64,000 bases of DNA from Glandiceps talaboti (lineage: Eukaryota > Hemichordata > Enteropneusta > Spengelidae). Below the pieces are notes generated by a model that searched no databases, had not been told where the DNA came from, and was given only the letters and a program-made list of their open reading frames with translations. This document shows positions 30,042 through 44,403 of this stretch, piece after piece; positions within the stretch are counted from its first letter, which is position 1; each line of letters opens with the position of its first letter. Position numbers and translations under genes: made by a program. Where the stretch lies: contig NC_135553.1 of the NCBI RefSeq assembly GCF_964340395.1, positions 1,651,001 through 1,715,000 of the forward strand. The letters run 5' to 3'.

Positions 30042-33000
30042 GAGTAACGAACGAAGCGTCACCTTACACGCAGTGTGCTCAATTCTATAATACTTTCCCG
30101 AGGAAGCTGAAATGAACGCTAATTGCTACTATTATCCTACATAACAGCATTGAGACACTTTGGAAATTTTGAAATTGTAGGACAGAAAACGTGCGATGTG
30201 AATGTATCATTGTATGAACAAATTTGTTTCCCATTCGTTTAACAATTGCCAACTATAAAGTAGACAAATATAGGACATGCGATAACACTGGTAGCTTATA
30301 CTATTTATAAACCCACAATCAATAAAGCCTGTGTGTAAATGGGTTCGTGTAGTGAATGTTGTGACAAGAGAAACAGACACTTAACACCTGTAAAAGAAAG
30401 TAATGTTGTACCAGACAACCTAAACCACATACCTCGTATACGTACGTACGTATTCACCATAATAGAGGGTTACTAATACGGAACAACACACAAAGCTGAC
30501 AGACTGTGAATTTATTGTAAGGATAGGTGTTGTTATTTGTATCATAGAATGCACGCAATAAAAGGCTGTCACCTACATCATTTATTTCTGGATGTAAACA
30601 ATCCCTCCACTTACCCTCACCCCCGGCAAACACAGGTGTACCATCACATTCACATATAACTATATTCGCTATCGTAAACACGTCATGCCTGAGCCTTACA
30701 AAAAACTAATAATTTGATAATTAAGCCTTGCAGATGGTGTACAACTCGAAGTCACGCAGGTCCCATGGCGTTAATAGACAAGGTTTTAATTACATTTAAA
30801 ACATAACGAATCCACAACAAAAATCTGTGACGTTCCTTGTAAACATAGAACCAAGTATTAAACGATGATGTCATTGGATTCACGATAATAATAATAAAAA
30901 CTGTCATTAAAGATGAAACAATAGACACTGAAGAACGCTGTACAATTTGGTGTTAATATTCAACATTACAATGACGCCGACGGTTCACCAAAGGAATTAG
31001 TCATTGGTATTACCGAAACTAGATTTATATATCTACTACCTTCGCCAGAGGCGTAGGCAATCTCATTTTACCTTGATAGCCATATTTTAATATCAAATTG
31101 AGTTTTGGGATGAATATTGGCAGCATTAGACTAGGAAACGTCGTAAATTATCAAACCAAATCTGATAGATAAGAGACAAGTAAATTGCTATATTCTAGTA
31201 TGTATACACGAAATGCATTAAACACATTCAATGAAGATAATTGGCACTTATCAACTACTATATTATTCTGTGGTTTGTAATGCAATGATACCTTCATTGG
31301 AAAAATTCATTCGGATATTTAATGGCCACAAAATACAGGTAATATGACACAATTTGAATGCCATGAATACCATTAACGATTCAGTGTACAACTTTTATTA
31401 CATTGTTACAGCATACACTAGCCCGATTGCTATCGATAATTGACTTTCTTTCCTCGCTAGGACATTCTGGATCATATCAAGATCACGATATGTATCAGAC
31501 GTTTTTTTAATAACGAGTAGAACATTGTCAGTTCGATGGTGATGTACGTATTCCAGTGACAATATGCAAATTAGTGATCACGTATCTTTTGTCAGAACTG
31601 TAGTTGAATTGACTCGAGGAATTAAGATTTTTTTCATGTAATAATTAAAATGAATATGAAATGATGTGATGAACTGCCACTGTGCTTCTCATTATTTCTG
31701 TAGTCAATCACCTCTGACCTCATTGTTGGATTGTATATGTTATTATATAAAAGGCACCCTGTGTAGTCGCATGGGTAAAATACGGCAGTTCTAAATTACA
31801 ATCTGCGGGCTGAAAATATATAGAAATAAGATTAAGAGAGAAATTGTATTCACAAATCAAATAGCCCAAGCTTATAGCAGTTACAACAAACTGAATGAGG
31901 TATTATTTTTTTAGAATAGCATTGAGACACAGCTTCTTGTATAGCTCTTGTTTTTATGTTGTTCTTCAATGATGACGTAATCATAAAAGATTTATCAACT
32001 GTTTCCATGGTTTCAGGAATAGACTATTCTACTAGTGTTAAATCATTCAAATAAAGCAACATTTTCTATTTATTGGGGGGGGGGGGGCGATTCGTTTTGA
32101 TAGCTCGCATCTTCTTTTTTTTTTAAATGGCACAATAAAAAAAAATCATATATTCACACTTCACAACGGGAAGTGCGCAATGAATATTGGAATGTGCAAT
32201 ATTTTCAGTAGTGGCCAGTGAATCCATGACGGAACAAATAAATCGTCACATTGTGAACGTTGAAAACAAATACTTAAACTTGCTAAGCTCAGCTCAATGA
32301 CATTGTAAAGTGTGTGTTATGTGTCACTGAAACATCAGAATGTGGTCAGAACACCGAGTGTATTGAGTGGTTATTGAATTTGAAGATATGCGAAACTTAG
32401 ATGTTAGAAGGAGGTAGTCTCGGTTACTGAGCCTCTTTGCGCAAACTCAGAAGAGATTAGCAGACACTCGACAGACTAATGGTTGAGCATGCGCAAAAAT
32501 ACTGAGAAACAGTCAACCGCAGGACGCGTACGCATCATCCAGAGCTAGATAGGATGGACAAGGGTGGTATCTTCGTAAAATTTAAATAGTATCATTCTAA
32601 AATATCAATGGTTTTACAGATATCCAGATTTATTTTGGACCCACAAATAATTCAATACGTGAATTATTTTATTTTTGTTTACTAATTGTCAACCAAGTTT
32701 GTGTCTGAGAGTTAATTTTGCATTTTTGGCATTTTTCTGAAAAGTAGTAAACAATGGTATAGCGATATCGTCATGGCAACTGTTATCCTAGCTATGAAAA
32801 TAACGAAATACAGTCACGACATCCTAGCATACATAGCACCAAGCAAATGATGCACATACTATAGCAATCACCACAGTTTAAACATAACTGTTAAAGCGTT
32901 TTGATTCAAGTCAACATCCTATACAACTATCTATATCTCTTAAATAAGTTCACGCATATGATGAACTGATGAACCGAATCAGGTTTCACCTTGAACATGG

Positions 33001-34306
33001 CATTAATCACAATCAGAACTGATATTTCTGGCACGACACTGCCAAATAACAAGTTGATGGTGCGTCTTGGACGGTGCCGTAAAAGAGGGTGTGGTTTACG
33101 ACGATGGAACATGTACAACATATGAAATAATCTGCATACCCTAAATATCTCACCCGTTCAGAACTATTTAAAGACCACAGTGGAAATATGTCAGTCTTTT
33201 CACTATGTGCAGACGGGCATAGTCTTTCTTCAGGGATTATAACATATGCCAAGCGGCAGTAAATGTTTTTGAATATATTACGGAATAAGATAGCGATGAC
33301 TCACGTTGATATATGTATTACAGTCAGTGTATCGACAACCGTATGTCGTGTTGCTACAGAGAAACAATAGAGTCATGGACCGTAAAACGAATAGAATGTA
33401 TATCTAGATATGTAGCACGTTTTATGATCATATTAAAATATAGCGCTTTGCTCTAAGCGTATACTAGACAGAGTTTCTTTGCTTTGGCATTAATTTTACA
33501 TTTCCTAGATATCCGGTAGATCTATTAATTCGCCGTCGATGTGACTGATTTGTCATTAGTGACGTCACTGAAATAGATGTAGCTTGATATGTTCTGCCGC
33601 ATCAGATCATGCCTGACTCTATGTATGTGCATACATTGTCTGCATTCGTTTCCCGTAGCTGTAGCCGTTCTGTGCGTGGTATGTAGACACCACTTTGATC
33701 CGCTATGATGAAACAGATGCAGATGGGTAATCCTATTGGAATGGATGCTGCCATGAGTCAGTAATGTGCTAGGATGCTTACATCGTGTGATGTCATACAT
33801 TATTTCCAACACGCATAGCTAGTAGGGACACATATTGTGTTCATCTGCAATTTACAAAGGCCTGACCGGACATCATAGTGACCCGGATGTCAACATTCCA
33901 CTACATCTATTTATTGAGAACGTGTGTGATATTGGCTCTCTCGTGATTAATGTGACGGGTTTGTTTTTGGTGAATGTCATCATCGGACTGACATACAAAA
34001 ACTCAAATGACGTCTGATGTGAAAACAGAAATCATCCGGTAAGTGTTGGTTATGTGAGATTCAACAAACCGACATATTCCGTCAGCTGCTCTAAAAACCT
34101 ACGGTCGACGTATCAAATATACATTATAGACATTGGTATTCGTCTCGCTAACATTTCTTTGTCGCATAAAATGTGGTCAAATTATAACACTTGTTTCAAA
34201 CACATTTCTACAGATTATTTGTATTTATGGTATATGTATAGATCAATATATCAGCTCCATAGATTACTAGTATTATGTAACTGTAGTTTTTTTATATACA
34301 CACGTG

Positions 34307-34309
<3 letters not shown>
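30042..34309. other. intergenic DNA, no supported gene
   Basis: No family-recognisable exon. A G run lies at 32077-32087 and a GCATGCGCA (NRF1-like) word near 32488. The plus-strand frame 33835-34017 encodes a 60-residue hydrophobic peptide with normal composition (IPLHLFIENVCDIGSLVINV) that could be an exon or relic of a small membrane protein, but I cannot assign it. Confidence 0.45.

Positions 34310-34369
<60 letters not shown>
34310..34369. repeat. (TA)n microsatellite
   Basis: About 28 TA units. Confidence 0.95.
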
Positions 34370-34375
<6 letters not shown>

Positions 34376-34523
34376 TAGTGTCTTATGTGTGTATGTATAC
34401 AAGTATACAAGAATTGTTGTAAATACAAGAATTGTAAATGTCTTCACTGGGTGGGGGAGGTGCGCTCAATGCATGCTGAGTGTATAACAGTATTTGACAT
34501 TCGCTATAGATTTATTTATTTGC

Positions 34524-34681
34524 TTATTGATTGATTGATTGACTGATTCATTCATTCATTCATTCATTCATTCATTCATTCATTCATTCATTCATTCATT
34601 CATTCATTCATGTATGCAGTCAATAAGTCAGTCAGTCAGTCAGTGAATCAGTCAGTCAGTCAGTCAGTCAGTCAGTCAGTT
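34524..34681. repeat. (ATTG)n-(ATTC)n and (CAGT)n microsatellites
   Basis: ATTG then about 17 ATTC units, 10 bases of unique sequence, then about 13 CAGT units with one AATC interruption. Confidence 0.95.
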
Positions 34682-35629
34682 CATTTAACTTCTCGCAAAT
34701 GTGTACTACTTTCTTATTGGTTCGTGCTTGTATTTGTGTATACTAGTAGATGTTTTCCCTCAAAGAGGGAAACTGGTAACACTATCGTCTGACTCATTTG
34801 TAGCGTCTCTACAACACTGTGAGTCCGATGCCCTTGAAGTGAGTTGATTGAACGACGCAATTATTGACTAAGAGTGAAACAGACTTGAGGCTACTCCAAG
34901 TAATTAATATGCTTGTTGTAGCACTAGTAGTAATTACCTTCACACGTATTTTGATTGCAGCCTTGCCACACGATCACAGAGCGTCACAACAATTTGGGAT
35001 TCAGCGTTATGCCCTATTTACGTCGTTTTTGTATCAAATAATGACGTCACATTTTACGTTCTAAGATTCCTATACCATTTCTTCAAACAAGTTCAGACGA
35101 TTAATCCCAACATTGAAATCTATTTATAAACATCATACACTCTTTTCTGCTCATTATAAGATTAAAGTCGTCAGTGTGTGTCTCTCTTGTCAATACACTG
35201 ATAGATGCAATAATAATCAATTCAATATTGTAATTCCGAGCTTAGAAGCTTAGCTGATCCTCAGAGACAGGTATTCCATCTACCACAGGCACAAATTATA
35301 TGACTTCGGCGATCTTGAAATTTCCTTTCATATCAGAAAAATATCCTAGTAAAGTCACATTTATATACTTTGTGGCAGTGTTTATTACCAGGGGGAAACT
35401 TAAATCGATATGAGTAAATAGACTGGATTTTCTGTTCGGTAACAACAAAGATCAACAAATATACAGTGGCAATGTATTCATCTCAGACTTCTTTATCGTC
35501 TGACGTCATGGTCTTTCGTAATTAATTTTTTATGTTTTATATAACAGTTTATAACGTGTGCATGATAACTACAAATTTCCAATAAATTATATAAACATTT
35601 AAATCAGTAAACCTAAAATAGAGCGTAGT

Positions 35630-36300
35630 CTAACCCGACAAACAAATATCTTATAATATTGCTACATTTTAAAGTCTAGCCCGACAAATATTTTGCTAAT
35701 ATTGCTACATTTCAAAGTGTGGCCTGACAAATATCTTACTAATATTGCTACATTTCAAAGTGTGGCCTGACAAATATCTTACTAATATTGCTACATTTCA
35801 AAGTGTGGCCTGACAAATATCTTGCTAATATTGCTACATTTCAAAGTGTGGCCTGACAAATATCTTACTAATATTGCTACATTTCATAGTGTGGCCTGAT
35901 AAATATCTTTTGTTACTAATATTGGTACATTTCATAGTGTGTCCTGACAAATATCTTACTGATACATTTCATAGTGTTGCCCGACAAACAAATATCTTAC
36001 TAATATTGGTACATTTCATAGTGTGGCTTGACAACTAATATTGGTACATTTCATAGTGTGGCTTGACAACTAATATTGCTACATTTCATAGTGTGGCTTG
36101 ACAACTAATATTGCTACATTTCATAGTGTGTCCTGACAAATATCTTAATGATACATTTCATAGTGTAGCCTGACAAATATCTTACTAATATTGCTACATT
36201 TCATTGTGTATCCTGACAAATATCTTAATGATACATTTCATAGTGTGGCCTGACAAATATCTTATTAATATAATTCCTACGTTTCATTGTCTGGCTGCAC
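35630..36300 (+). repeat. ~43-base tandem repeat with length variants, about 14 copies
   Basis: The unit is approximately AAAGTGTGGCCTGACAAATA followed by TCTTACTAATATTGCTACATTTC. Later copies lose 12-16 bases, giving shorter units, and change AAAG to ATAG. No coding signal. Confidence 0.92.
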
Positions 36301-36539
36301 ATATCGTCTTAGTAACATTGCTACATTTTTGTGTGTATATGATACTAGTATCTTAGCAGATTGTTACACTGTTACACTGTAGGTGATGTGTTCTCATTAG
36401 GGTATGCTTGTTTTTAATGTCTGAATATTCGTAAAGTATATATTGTGACATTCTAAACAGTTTAGCAATAGAAAAAGTGCAGCAATGTTGGTAAATATTT
36501 TGTCAAGCTAGACAATAAAATATCGAACCGGACAATGAA

Positions 36540-36750
36540 ATGTAGCGATATTGGTAAAATTTCGGTCTAGCTAGATCTTGAAATACAAATTTATAGCCAT
36601 ATAAGATGTCTGTCTAGCTAGATCTTTAAATATAAATGTATAGCCATATAAGATTTCTGTCTAGCTAGATCTTGAAATAAATGTATATCCATATAAGATT
36701 TCCGTCTATATAGATCTTGAAATATAGCTATATAAGATTTCTGTTGCGCA
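36540..36750 (+). repeat. ~46-base tandem repeat, four to five copies
   Basis: Units contain TCTAGCTAGATCTTGAAATA and TATAGCCATATAAGATTTCTG. TAGCTAGATC is partly self-complementary. It follows the 43-base array after about 240 bases. Confidence 0.85.
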
Positions 36751-38192
36751 AAACGACTTTCTGTTTCTGGTTTACTGGACGCAATCGTAGTAAGAAGAAA
36801 AGACACAGATAATAATTGACTTTGACTGGTACAATTGACTAACGTCTTTTCCAGACTATCGTGTTCAAATTGCTTACTATTTAAAAGTATACCACATTTG
36901 CAGATCTCATCTAATCCCATAGTCACGTCAGCCACCGACCACCACACGTTCCCAATTTCTTTTTTAATTTACTCAACCTCGAAAACCCTCAGAGGCAACA
37001 CCACACAGTGACGGTATTAGAACCTGACAAGCATTGCATTGATTATACAATCCATAGTGTGTTCTAGGAAGGAGATGATTTAAAGGTGCCACTAGTAAAT
37101 GGTTTGGTTTATAATTCACATTACATTTGCAGTATTTGTCATGTTTTAGTGTTCTATACATTCAGGGTATACAGTACACACAATATGAATCAAGACTTGC
37201 ATTTACTTTTAATTGCATTACCTACGGATGTAGGACTGTAAAGTGATATACTGGCTACTGATGCATCTGATCGTGCATTGTCTATGTGTCAAATCCAATC
37301 TTTCACCAAGGCATGATTATTCAAGGTTTGTACAAGAACTGTCTGTAGGTATTGGAGAAGCTGTCAAGTTTGTGTACAGTCAGTCAATCACTAGATATCC
37401 AATATTGTTGTATCTACATTTAGATTTCAGCTGAGATTTGAAATTTGACACTTTCAGTAATAGTGGCAACAACCCATACAATCAATGCTGCCAGATATTC
37501 TAGGTATTTTAGTCCATGAAACGTAATACAGATTAGGAAATACTATCCGGTCATGGTACAAAGTTCATGCTCTATTATAGAAATTCACGGACTACATCAA
37601 TTTATCTCCATCTCATATATACTTGTGCCAAAATTAGGGCGAATAAATTTAATGTGTCCATTTTCATTTCACTGCTTCAAATGTAGCGTAGCGTAGATTA
37701 AGTAATTTTTTGCTGAATTGAAGTACAAAAAAATGTAAATGACGAGAACATATATAGGTCTATGAACAACTTAGTTGAATGTCTCCGATGCCGATATGGA
37801 TTGCTGAGTAACTGTATAAAATTTGTTTTGACAAGTATTGTGAAGTAATCTATCAATTGCATAGTCTGAAAGGCAACCGTTAACTCGTTGCTGTGTCTTG
37901 TCAAAGTCTTCTTGACCTTGACCTGCCTTCTATATTGATATAAGAATGACTTCATTTAGACTAATAGTACAACTCAGGTGCTGTCAATAGCTAACAATAC
38001 ATCTGTCATGTCATTTCGTCGACATCTCCTTTACAAATAGACTTTTCTTTTTCTTCAGTCAAAAGAAAAAAAACATTGCAATCAACCGACTGCTCAATTC
38101 AATAGTTTAAAGTCTAACTTCCCCTCTGTCTCTGCCCTCACTTTCTACCTCTGTCCGTGTATCTGTGTCTCCGTCTGTTTGTTCCGTCTGTT

Positions 38193-38195
<3 letters not shown>

Positions 38196-38281
<86 letters not shown>

Positions 38282-38298
38282 CTGTCTGTCTGTCTGCC

Positions 38299-38348
<50 letters not shown>
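38196..38348. repeat. (CTGT)n microsatellite
   Basis: About 38 CTGT units with a CCGTCTCTGT interruption near 38276 and a CCTG at 38297. Confidence 0.97.
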
Positions 38349-38350
<2 letters not shown>

Positions 38351-38839
38351 ACTCACCCTCTCTAGCTCTTGGGTACTTTACATAGCAAAACACAGTTTTC
38401 GTACAGTATTAGGGACATATTGATTCCACTGTGATCGATATGGACTGATAGCCTCTAGTTTCTCATTAGCCAAATCATGCCATGGGCAATTCAGTCAATT
38501 TCTCAAAGGAAACGTTACAAAGTTGTTTCAAGTCTGCACGTCAAAAGAAACTTGATTACAGCGTCTGTTAGAGCATGCAAACATCAAACCCTAGTCGGTA
38601 CTAACAGGGTCTGTCTGATCGCAACGGGGTGTAACAGTCCGCACACAAATGGAATACTGTGGCGATGATCTTGCAAGTTATATAACGATCACATTTCTTA
38701 CGTCTGCGAAGTTGACTCTCTCACTAATACACGGTTACATTAATTTTGGTTTGGTGACGTCATTTGGTTAAAATAGGGAAAAAACTCCAACTAAGCTTTT
38801 TATTCTAAGTCTAAATACAGTTTTACAATAAGGAAGCCA

Positions 38840-39110
38840 TCACCATCATCATTTGCAGCCCCCGGGGTGGTTCACTAAAGATGCAAGGCTACAAGGGGCG
38901 GGGGAAAGGGTCACTCGAAATATGAGGAGTGAAAGGAAATGATATATATCTATGTCTCTACATGTCTAAATGGTCTCTTACATGTCCTTATTTTAAAAAG
39001 TAAAGTTTTCAGTGTGGGATGGAACGCCCCCTCTCCCACACCCTCCCTACACCGTCATGGTAATGTTGCTCCCTCAAAATTAACATGAAGATTGGAGGTA
39101 AAAAAGTCCT
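38840..39110. repeat. GC-run dispersed repeat, second copy
   Basis: Includes TTCAGTGTGGGATGGAACGC and CTCTCCCACACCCTCCCTAC, which resemble the reverse complement of 24235-24300 in SYT17 intron 5 (TTTCAGTGTGAGAGGGGAAC, CACACCCTCCCCATCACCAT). It suggests an interspersed family carrying G/C runs. Confidence 0.4.
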
Positions 39111-39239
39111 CCTGTCTTGGTCACCCAGCATAGCTCAAAATGATATTTCTCCTTGCGTAGACCACATGGGGACATGCAGCTAAATTGCAGAGTACGTCAT
39201 TATGGACTTTGAAGTTGAATGTCACTGCTACTCGAATGT

Positions 39240-39568
<329 letters not shown>

Positions 39569-40420
39569 ACTCCGCTCTGCGTGCAGACGTATCGAGCACT
39601 GTACTACGGACAAATCTTACCACTGACTTCCTATATATATATATATACTCGATATGTGTGTGTGTGTGGGGGGGGGGGGGTACTCACATTTCTCAAGCCA
39701 GGCGGGGGGGGGGGTTACTCATTTCATTTAGTTTCTCACGGCCATTCATCCGACCCCGACTCCCCGCCCGTAAATAATGACTGCTGCCTAATTAAGTCTC
39801 TGACTTCACGGAATTCTCACAAAATTCCCTAGATGACAAATTTGTTTCAGTCTTATATTTATATCTTTTATAGGAGCAATACAATTGGGGTCAGTTGAGG
39901 TCGCAAGAAATTATGTGAAAAGGCGTGTCCGTTACTGACGTCATATCCTTATATTAGATGTAAACATTTCATTCTTAAATCGCGACTCTACTAACATCAT
40001 AGTAAAATATTGATACCATTCGTATTGAAAGTTCACATTCAGTTAATGGCGAATAACAGTTCATAGTTTTATTGAATTCAAAATGGCAGTTTGAAATTAC
40101 TTAGTAGCCAATGTAATTTTCTTACGAAACCAACAAAAAACAGCAACGGCCAAATAAAAACAACAGGAAGTTGTTGATTGTTGCGTTTATGAGAATGTTT
40201 TCAATTTGTACTTCAACAGTGCCAACACAATCCAATTATGTCTCTGTTCTCGCAGAAAAGAAATGAACACGTCACGTGCGTATTAAATGTACTTAATGTA
40301 CTTTTACGTGGCGATATGGTAGGGCTGCAACATATGGGCACACTCTGTATTCGGATTACGTACACATGCATGTTGACATCAAATAGGCATATCAGTGCAG
40401 TTATTTATACACCAATAGTA

Positions 40421-40490
40421 TGTAAACTATGTAAATTACTAGTATGTAGATTATGTAAATTATGTAAAATATGTAAATTATGTAAATTAT
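40421..40490 (+). repeat. 9-base (TATGTAAAT)n-type tandem repeat
   Basis: Repeats of TATGTAAAT/TATGTAAAC with slips, about seven copies. The word resembles an octamer/POU site but the array is probably only a minisatellite. Confidence 0.8.
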
Positions 40491-41689
40491 GAACCATGTC
40501 GGTTTATACAGTTTTTGTTTCGAATCCCAGGATGTAATAACTAGTGACTAACGAGCTGATAGGTTATTAAAGGATAATGGCTTTATATTCATATAACTTA
40601 GTACTCAGTTATTCAGACGATTTGAATAATGTACACTATTTAAAGTCGTACAGACTTGTTTTTGAAGTAATGGTGCATATACACTGACGATCTGCGGTTA
40701 TCGATACTCCAACCACCTTTTAACGTCTTTTCTCAACTACACTAAACAATACTAAAATGCTTACCTCTATACATTACACCTGTTGGCATAGCAACAAATA
40801 GCTTTCTGTGTTACAAATGCATCTGAATCATTGAAAAAAATTGATTATTTTATTGTTAGTTCATTACGTAGAATTTATTGCCCGATTACTACCAAATATG
40901 GAATATTGAACTGCAACCAGTATCCTCCAGTTCTTTTCTGTGTTATTTTATAACAACGACTACCAGCATCCACGACATGAAATGTATTTATATGATATAT
41001 TTATATGATATCTTTGTCCTCGATATATGAATGACGTCATAGGCTAGAATTAGTCGTCCGTGGTACACATTGCTCTGACCTGTATGAATATCAATACTCA
41101 GAATGAAGGGAGTCACGTGACTAGCCTTCACAGACGAAAACAACATTAGAGTGGAAATATTTTATGGCAAATTCTCCAGTCATAGACTTTTCGTCAAATG
41201 GACTCACTATTTAGCAAGAAAAAATGAAAATGAAAAAACTAATGTCTAACAAAAGACGTAATGATCTGACTACTTTCATTACAACTGTTTCATGTTTTAA
41301 TCACGTGATTGAGGTGTAGAGCTGAGTACTTGGTTTTGCACTATTCTACAATATATTAGTTATTTGTTTGTTTCGAAGACACAGGCATTACAACGCTGTC
41401 ACGTGACAAGTTGTATAAAAGCGTCCTTTACAAGTGTATGTTTTCATTACTGATTAGGGTCACTAGTCCGAAACGTTTTTGACTGACTGACTTGACTGTC
41501 AGACAGACAGTATTTATTCAACAATTTCTTCAGGTAATTAATGACTCGGCAGAATTTATAGGTTTTAAATCAGTTTTGTTGAAGAGTAGAGAATGTTATT
41601 AATTATATCATAATTGTTAAGTAACAGGTCAGTTAGAAGCACGTGACCAATTGCGGCCAAGCTGTTTCAGATTTTGTTTGCAATGTACA

Positions 41690-42100
41690 GTCTGTCAATG
41701 GTTGACTGATATGTCAATGTACAGTTTAATGTCAATGGTTGCCTGATATGTCAATGCACAGTCTGTCAATGGCTGACTGATATGTCTTGATTTGATTTGA
41801 TTTGATTTATTTCAGCACAATAAAATAAACATTCAGTATACAGTTATACAGAAAACAGTTACAACAGACAAAATAAACGTTATTGTGCTGGGATAACACA
41901 GAAAAGTTAAAAACTGTGGTCCCACATAGAACAGACAAACTCAACTTTACCAAAATACAGATTAAACTCACAAGAGACAAAACAACAATCAGTAAAAAAG
42001 GAAGTCATCCATGTCAATGTACAGTCTGTCAATGGTTGCCTGATATGTCAATGTACAGTCTGATGTCAATGTACAGCCTGTCAATGAGTGACTGATATGT
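41690..42100 (+). repeat. diverged tandem repeat (GTCAATGTACAGTCTGTCAATGG) split by an inserted element
   Basis: Units of about 45 bases appear at 41690-41785 and again at 42010-42105. They are separated by about 225 bases that begin with (TTGAT)n and hold CAGCACAATAA at 41814 and its inverse TTATTGTGCTG at 41880. The intervening part looks like a later insertion, with the split array as its target. Confidence 0.6.
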
Positions 42101-42114
42101 CAATGCTACCGTAG

Positions 42115-42292
42115 CCGATGACGACAAATCGGTCTTCTAATTCAAGTGTCGGTCTTCTAGTTCAAAAAACCGGTCTTCTAATTCAAGTGTCGGTCTTCTA
42201 ATTCAAGTGTCGGTCTTCTAATTCAAAAATCGGTCTTCTAACTCAAGTGTCGGTCTTCTAGTTCAGGTGTCGGTCTTCTAACTCAAGTGTCG
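42115..42292 (+). repeat. 20-base tandem repeat CGGTCTTCTAATTCAAGTGT, about nine copies
   Basis: Unit CGGTCTTCTAATTCAAGTGT with AAAAAC/AAAAAT length variants. It runs directly into the microsatellite at 42294. Confidence 0.95.
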
Positions 42293-42293
42293 G

Positions 42294-42417
42294 TGTATGT
42301 GTGTATGCATGTATATATGTATGTATGCATGTATGTATGTATGTATGTATGTATGTATGTATGTATGTATGTATGTATGTATGTATGTATGTATGTATGT
42401 ATGTATGTATGTATGTA

Positions 42418-42470
<53 letters not shown>

Positions 42471-42602
42471 ATGTATGTATGTATGTATGCATGTATGTAT
42501 GCATGTATATATGTATGTATGCATGTGTGCATGTGTGCATGTGTGCATGTATGCATGTATGTATGTATGTATGTATGTATGTATGTATGTATGTATGTAT
42601 GT
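42294..42602. repeat. (GTAT)n-(GT)n-(GTAT/GCAT)n microsatellite
   Basis: About 120 bases of GTAT, a GT block at 42423-42454, then mixed GTAT, GCAT and GTGC units. Open frames on both strands are artefacts. Confidence 0.97.
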
Positions 42603-43532
42603 GTATTATGTCCTCGTGAGCGTGCGTGCATGAAATGTGGGTGGTAACCTTTGACAAAATAATGGCAAAATAATGTTTGAGTTAAACAGTTAACTGAAAA
42701 ACGGAAAATGACAAAAACGTGATTAAAAGCATTCATAAAAAACTGAATTGTGAATTGTTATTAGTACGACTGTACTTTAGACACGTTCAGTTTATAACTC
42801 CATTTACTCACGATAAGTTTGAATGGTACTGTGTAACACAAGGTGACAAATAACCATATAACGAAAGGTTACTGGCGCCAAGCTTTTAATTCTAGTCTCC
42901 ATGACAACAACTCGATGTGCATTTACTCTTATATCAATCGTACGTCGTTAAAAGTATACGTAGATGTGGTCGAAGACATTGATTTGAAAAGATAACGAGA
43001 ACTAGCCGTATGTACTGATGCTTGATTACTTAGGGATACGGTGGGGGCGTGAGTCATCGGACTTGATGACCTTTTAATATTGCAAAAGCATTAGATATTT
43101 GAGGTAACCTTCAGTGCAGGTTGAATAATGTGGAGACCCGTATTTCTTTTTCAGAACTGTATATTGCTCAGCATGACTCAAGAAGAAAAGTAATTACATC
43201 GTTGACATCACCTTGCTGATATGTATATTAGTGAACCTTTGAAGACAGGTGATTTGTTGTATATTACAGTGCGTTACGTTACTCTCAAGATAGGGTGCAG
43301 TCAAATCGAGAACGGCTGACCCTTAGATTTGCGTACTTTATCAGTTTTATCGTTTTAGCAATGTGTCACCAAACTGCGATCACATCAGTGTTGTTTATCA
43401 AACAGAGCATATGGAAACATATGCCTCATCGATGTAAAATATTAAGTTCCCTTCTTTACAAAATATTTGTAGGGTTATTTTATGTTTAAAACAGGTCCAG
43501 TGCCAATCATTTCCTTGACAAATTAGATTATG

Positions 43533-43535
<3 letters not shown>

Positions 43536-43627
<92 letters not shown>
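43536..43627. repeat. (TAT)n microsatellite
   Basis: About 30 TAT units, uninterrupted. Confidence 0.97.
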
Positions 43628-43630
<3 letters not shown>

Positions 43631-44033
43631 CTTCAGCAATCTCCTGCACATCTCAGGGCAATTTCTAATTTCAGACAGGTATTAGATATATTATGCGAAT
43701 ACATTTGTGCAAGGATTTTGAGTCATTGTCATTGATTCGTAGTTACTGGAAATCAGTGGCGATGTGATTTCAACTTAAAAGTCGATGTCTCTTTAGATTT
43801 GATGAACTATCCAGCAACCAGGCGTTCGTTCTCGTTATCGCCAATGACGTAAATGTAAGGGCAATGCAAAACGAATTGTGGGAATTGTCATAAACTCGAA
43901 TTGTGTATATTGTCATAAAATTCAACAATCTTACTTGTGAATTTTTATATATTATGAACTCAATAAAATTATCTTATTCTCAGTTTATTAATACATGGAG
44001 ATTGTCTTTGAACATTTGACTATAATAAAATTG

Positions 44034-44130
44034 TATGCTTATGAATACGTGGACATCGCCTTTAGTGTAAGTAGTACCTGCTATGAATACGTGGACATCG
44101 CCTTTAGTGTAAGTAGTACTTGCTATGAAT
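44034..44130 (+). repeat. 49-base direct duplication
   Basis: Two copies of TATGAATACGTGGACATCGC + CTTTAGTGTAAGTAGTACNTGC, nearly identical. Part of a minus-strand open frame at 43980-44228 that has no family resemblance. Confidence 0.85.
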
Positions 44131-44403
44131 GCACTGACAGCTGTTAATCTTGCAGTCAAGTGTACGAAGTGTGTGATGTTTAAGAAGGTTATAGAGTACC
44201 TAATTAAGGGTGTGGCCTCGCTCCACATTTAATATTTAATGTTGCTGTCTAAAAGGGAATTAATATCGTTCCTGCACTCTAACTGGTTTCCTACACTAAC
44301 TCCAAATTCAACACTTTATAACTTAAAATCATTATTTTACTATGAGTATCAAGAACTGTTAGCTTTACTTTCATTTTATACGTTTGTCTTTTTTCTCTTG
44401 TAG

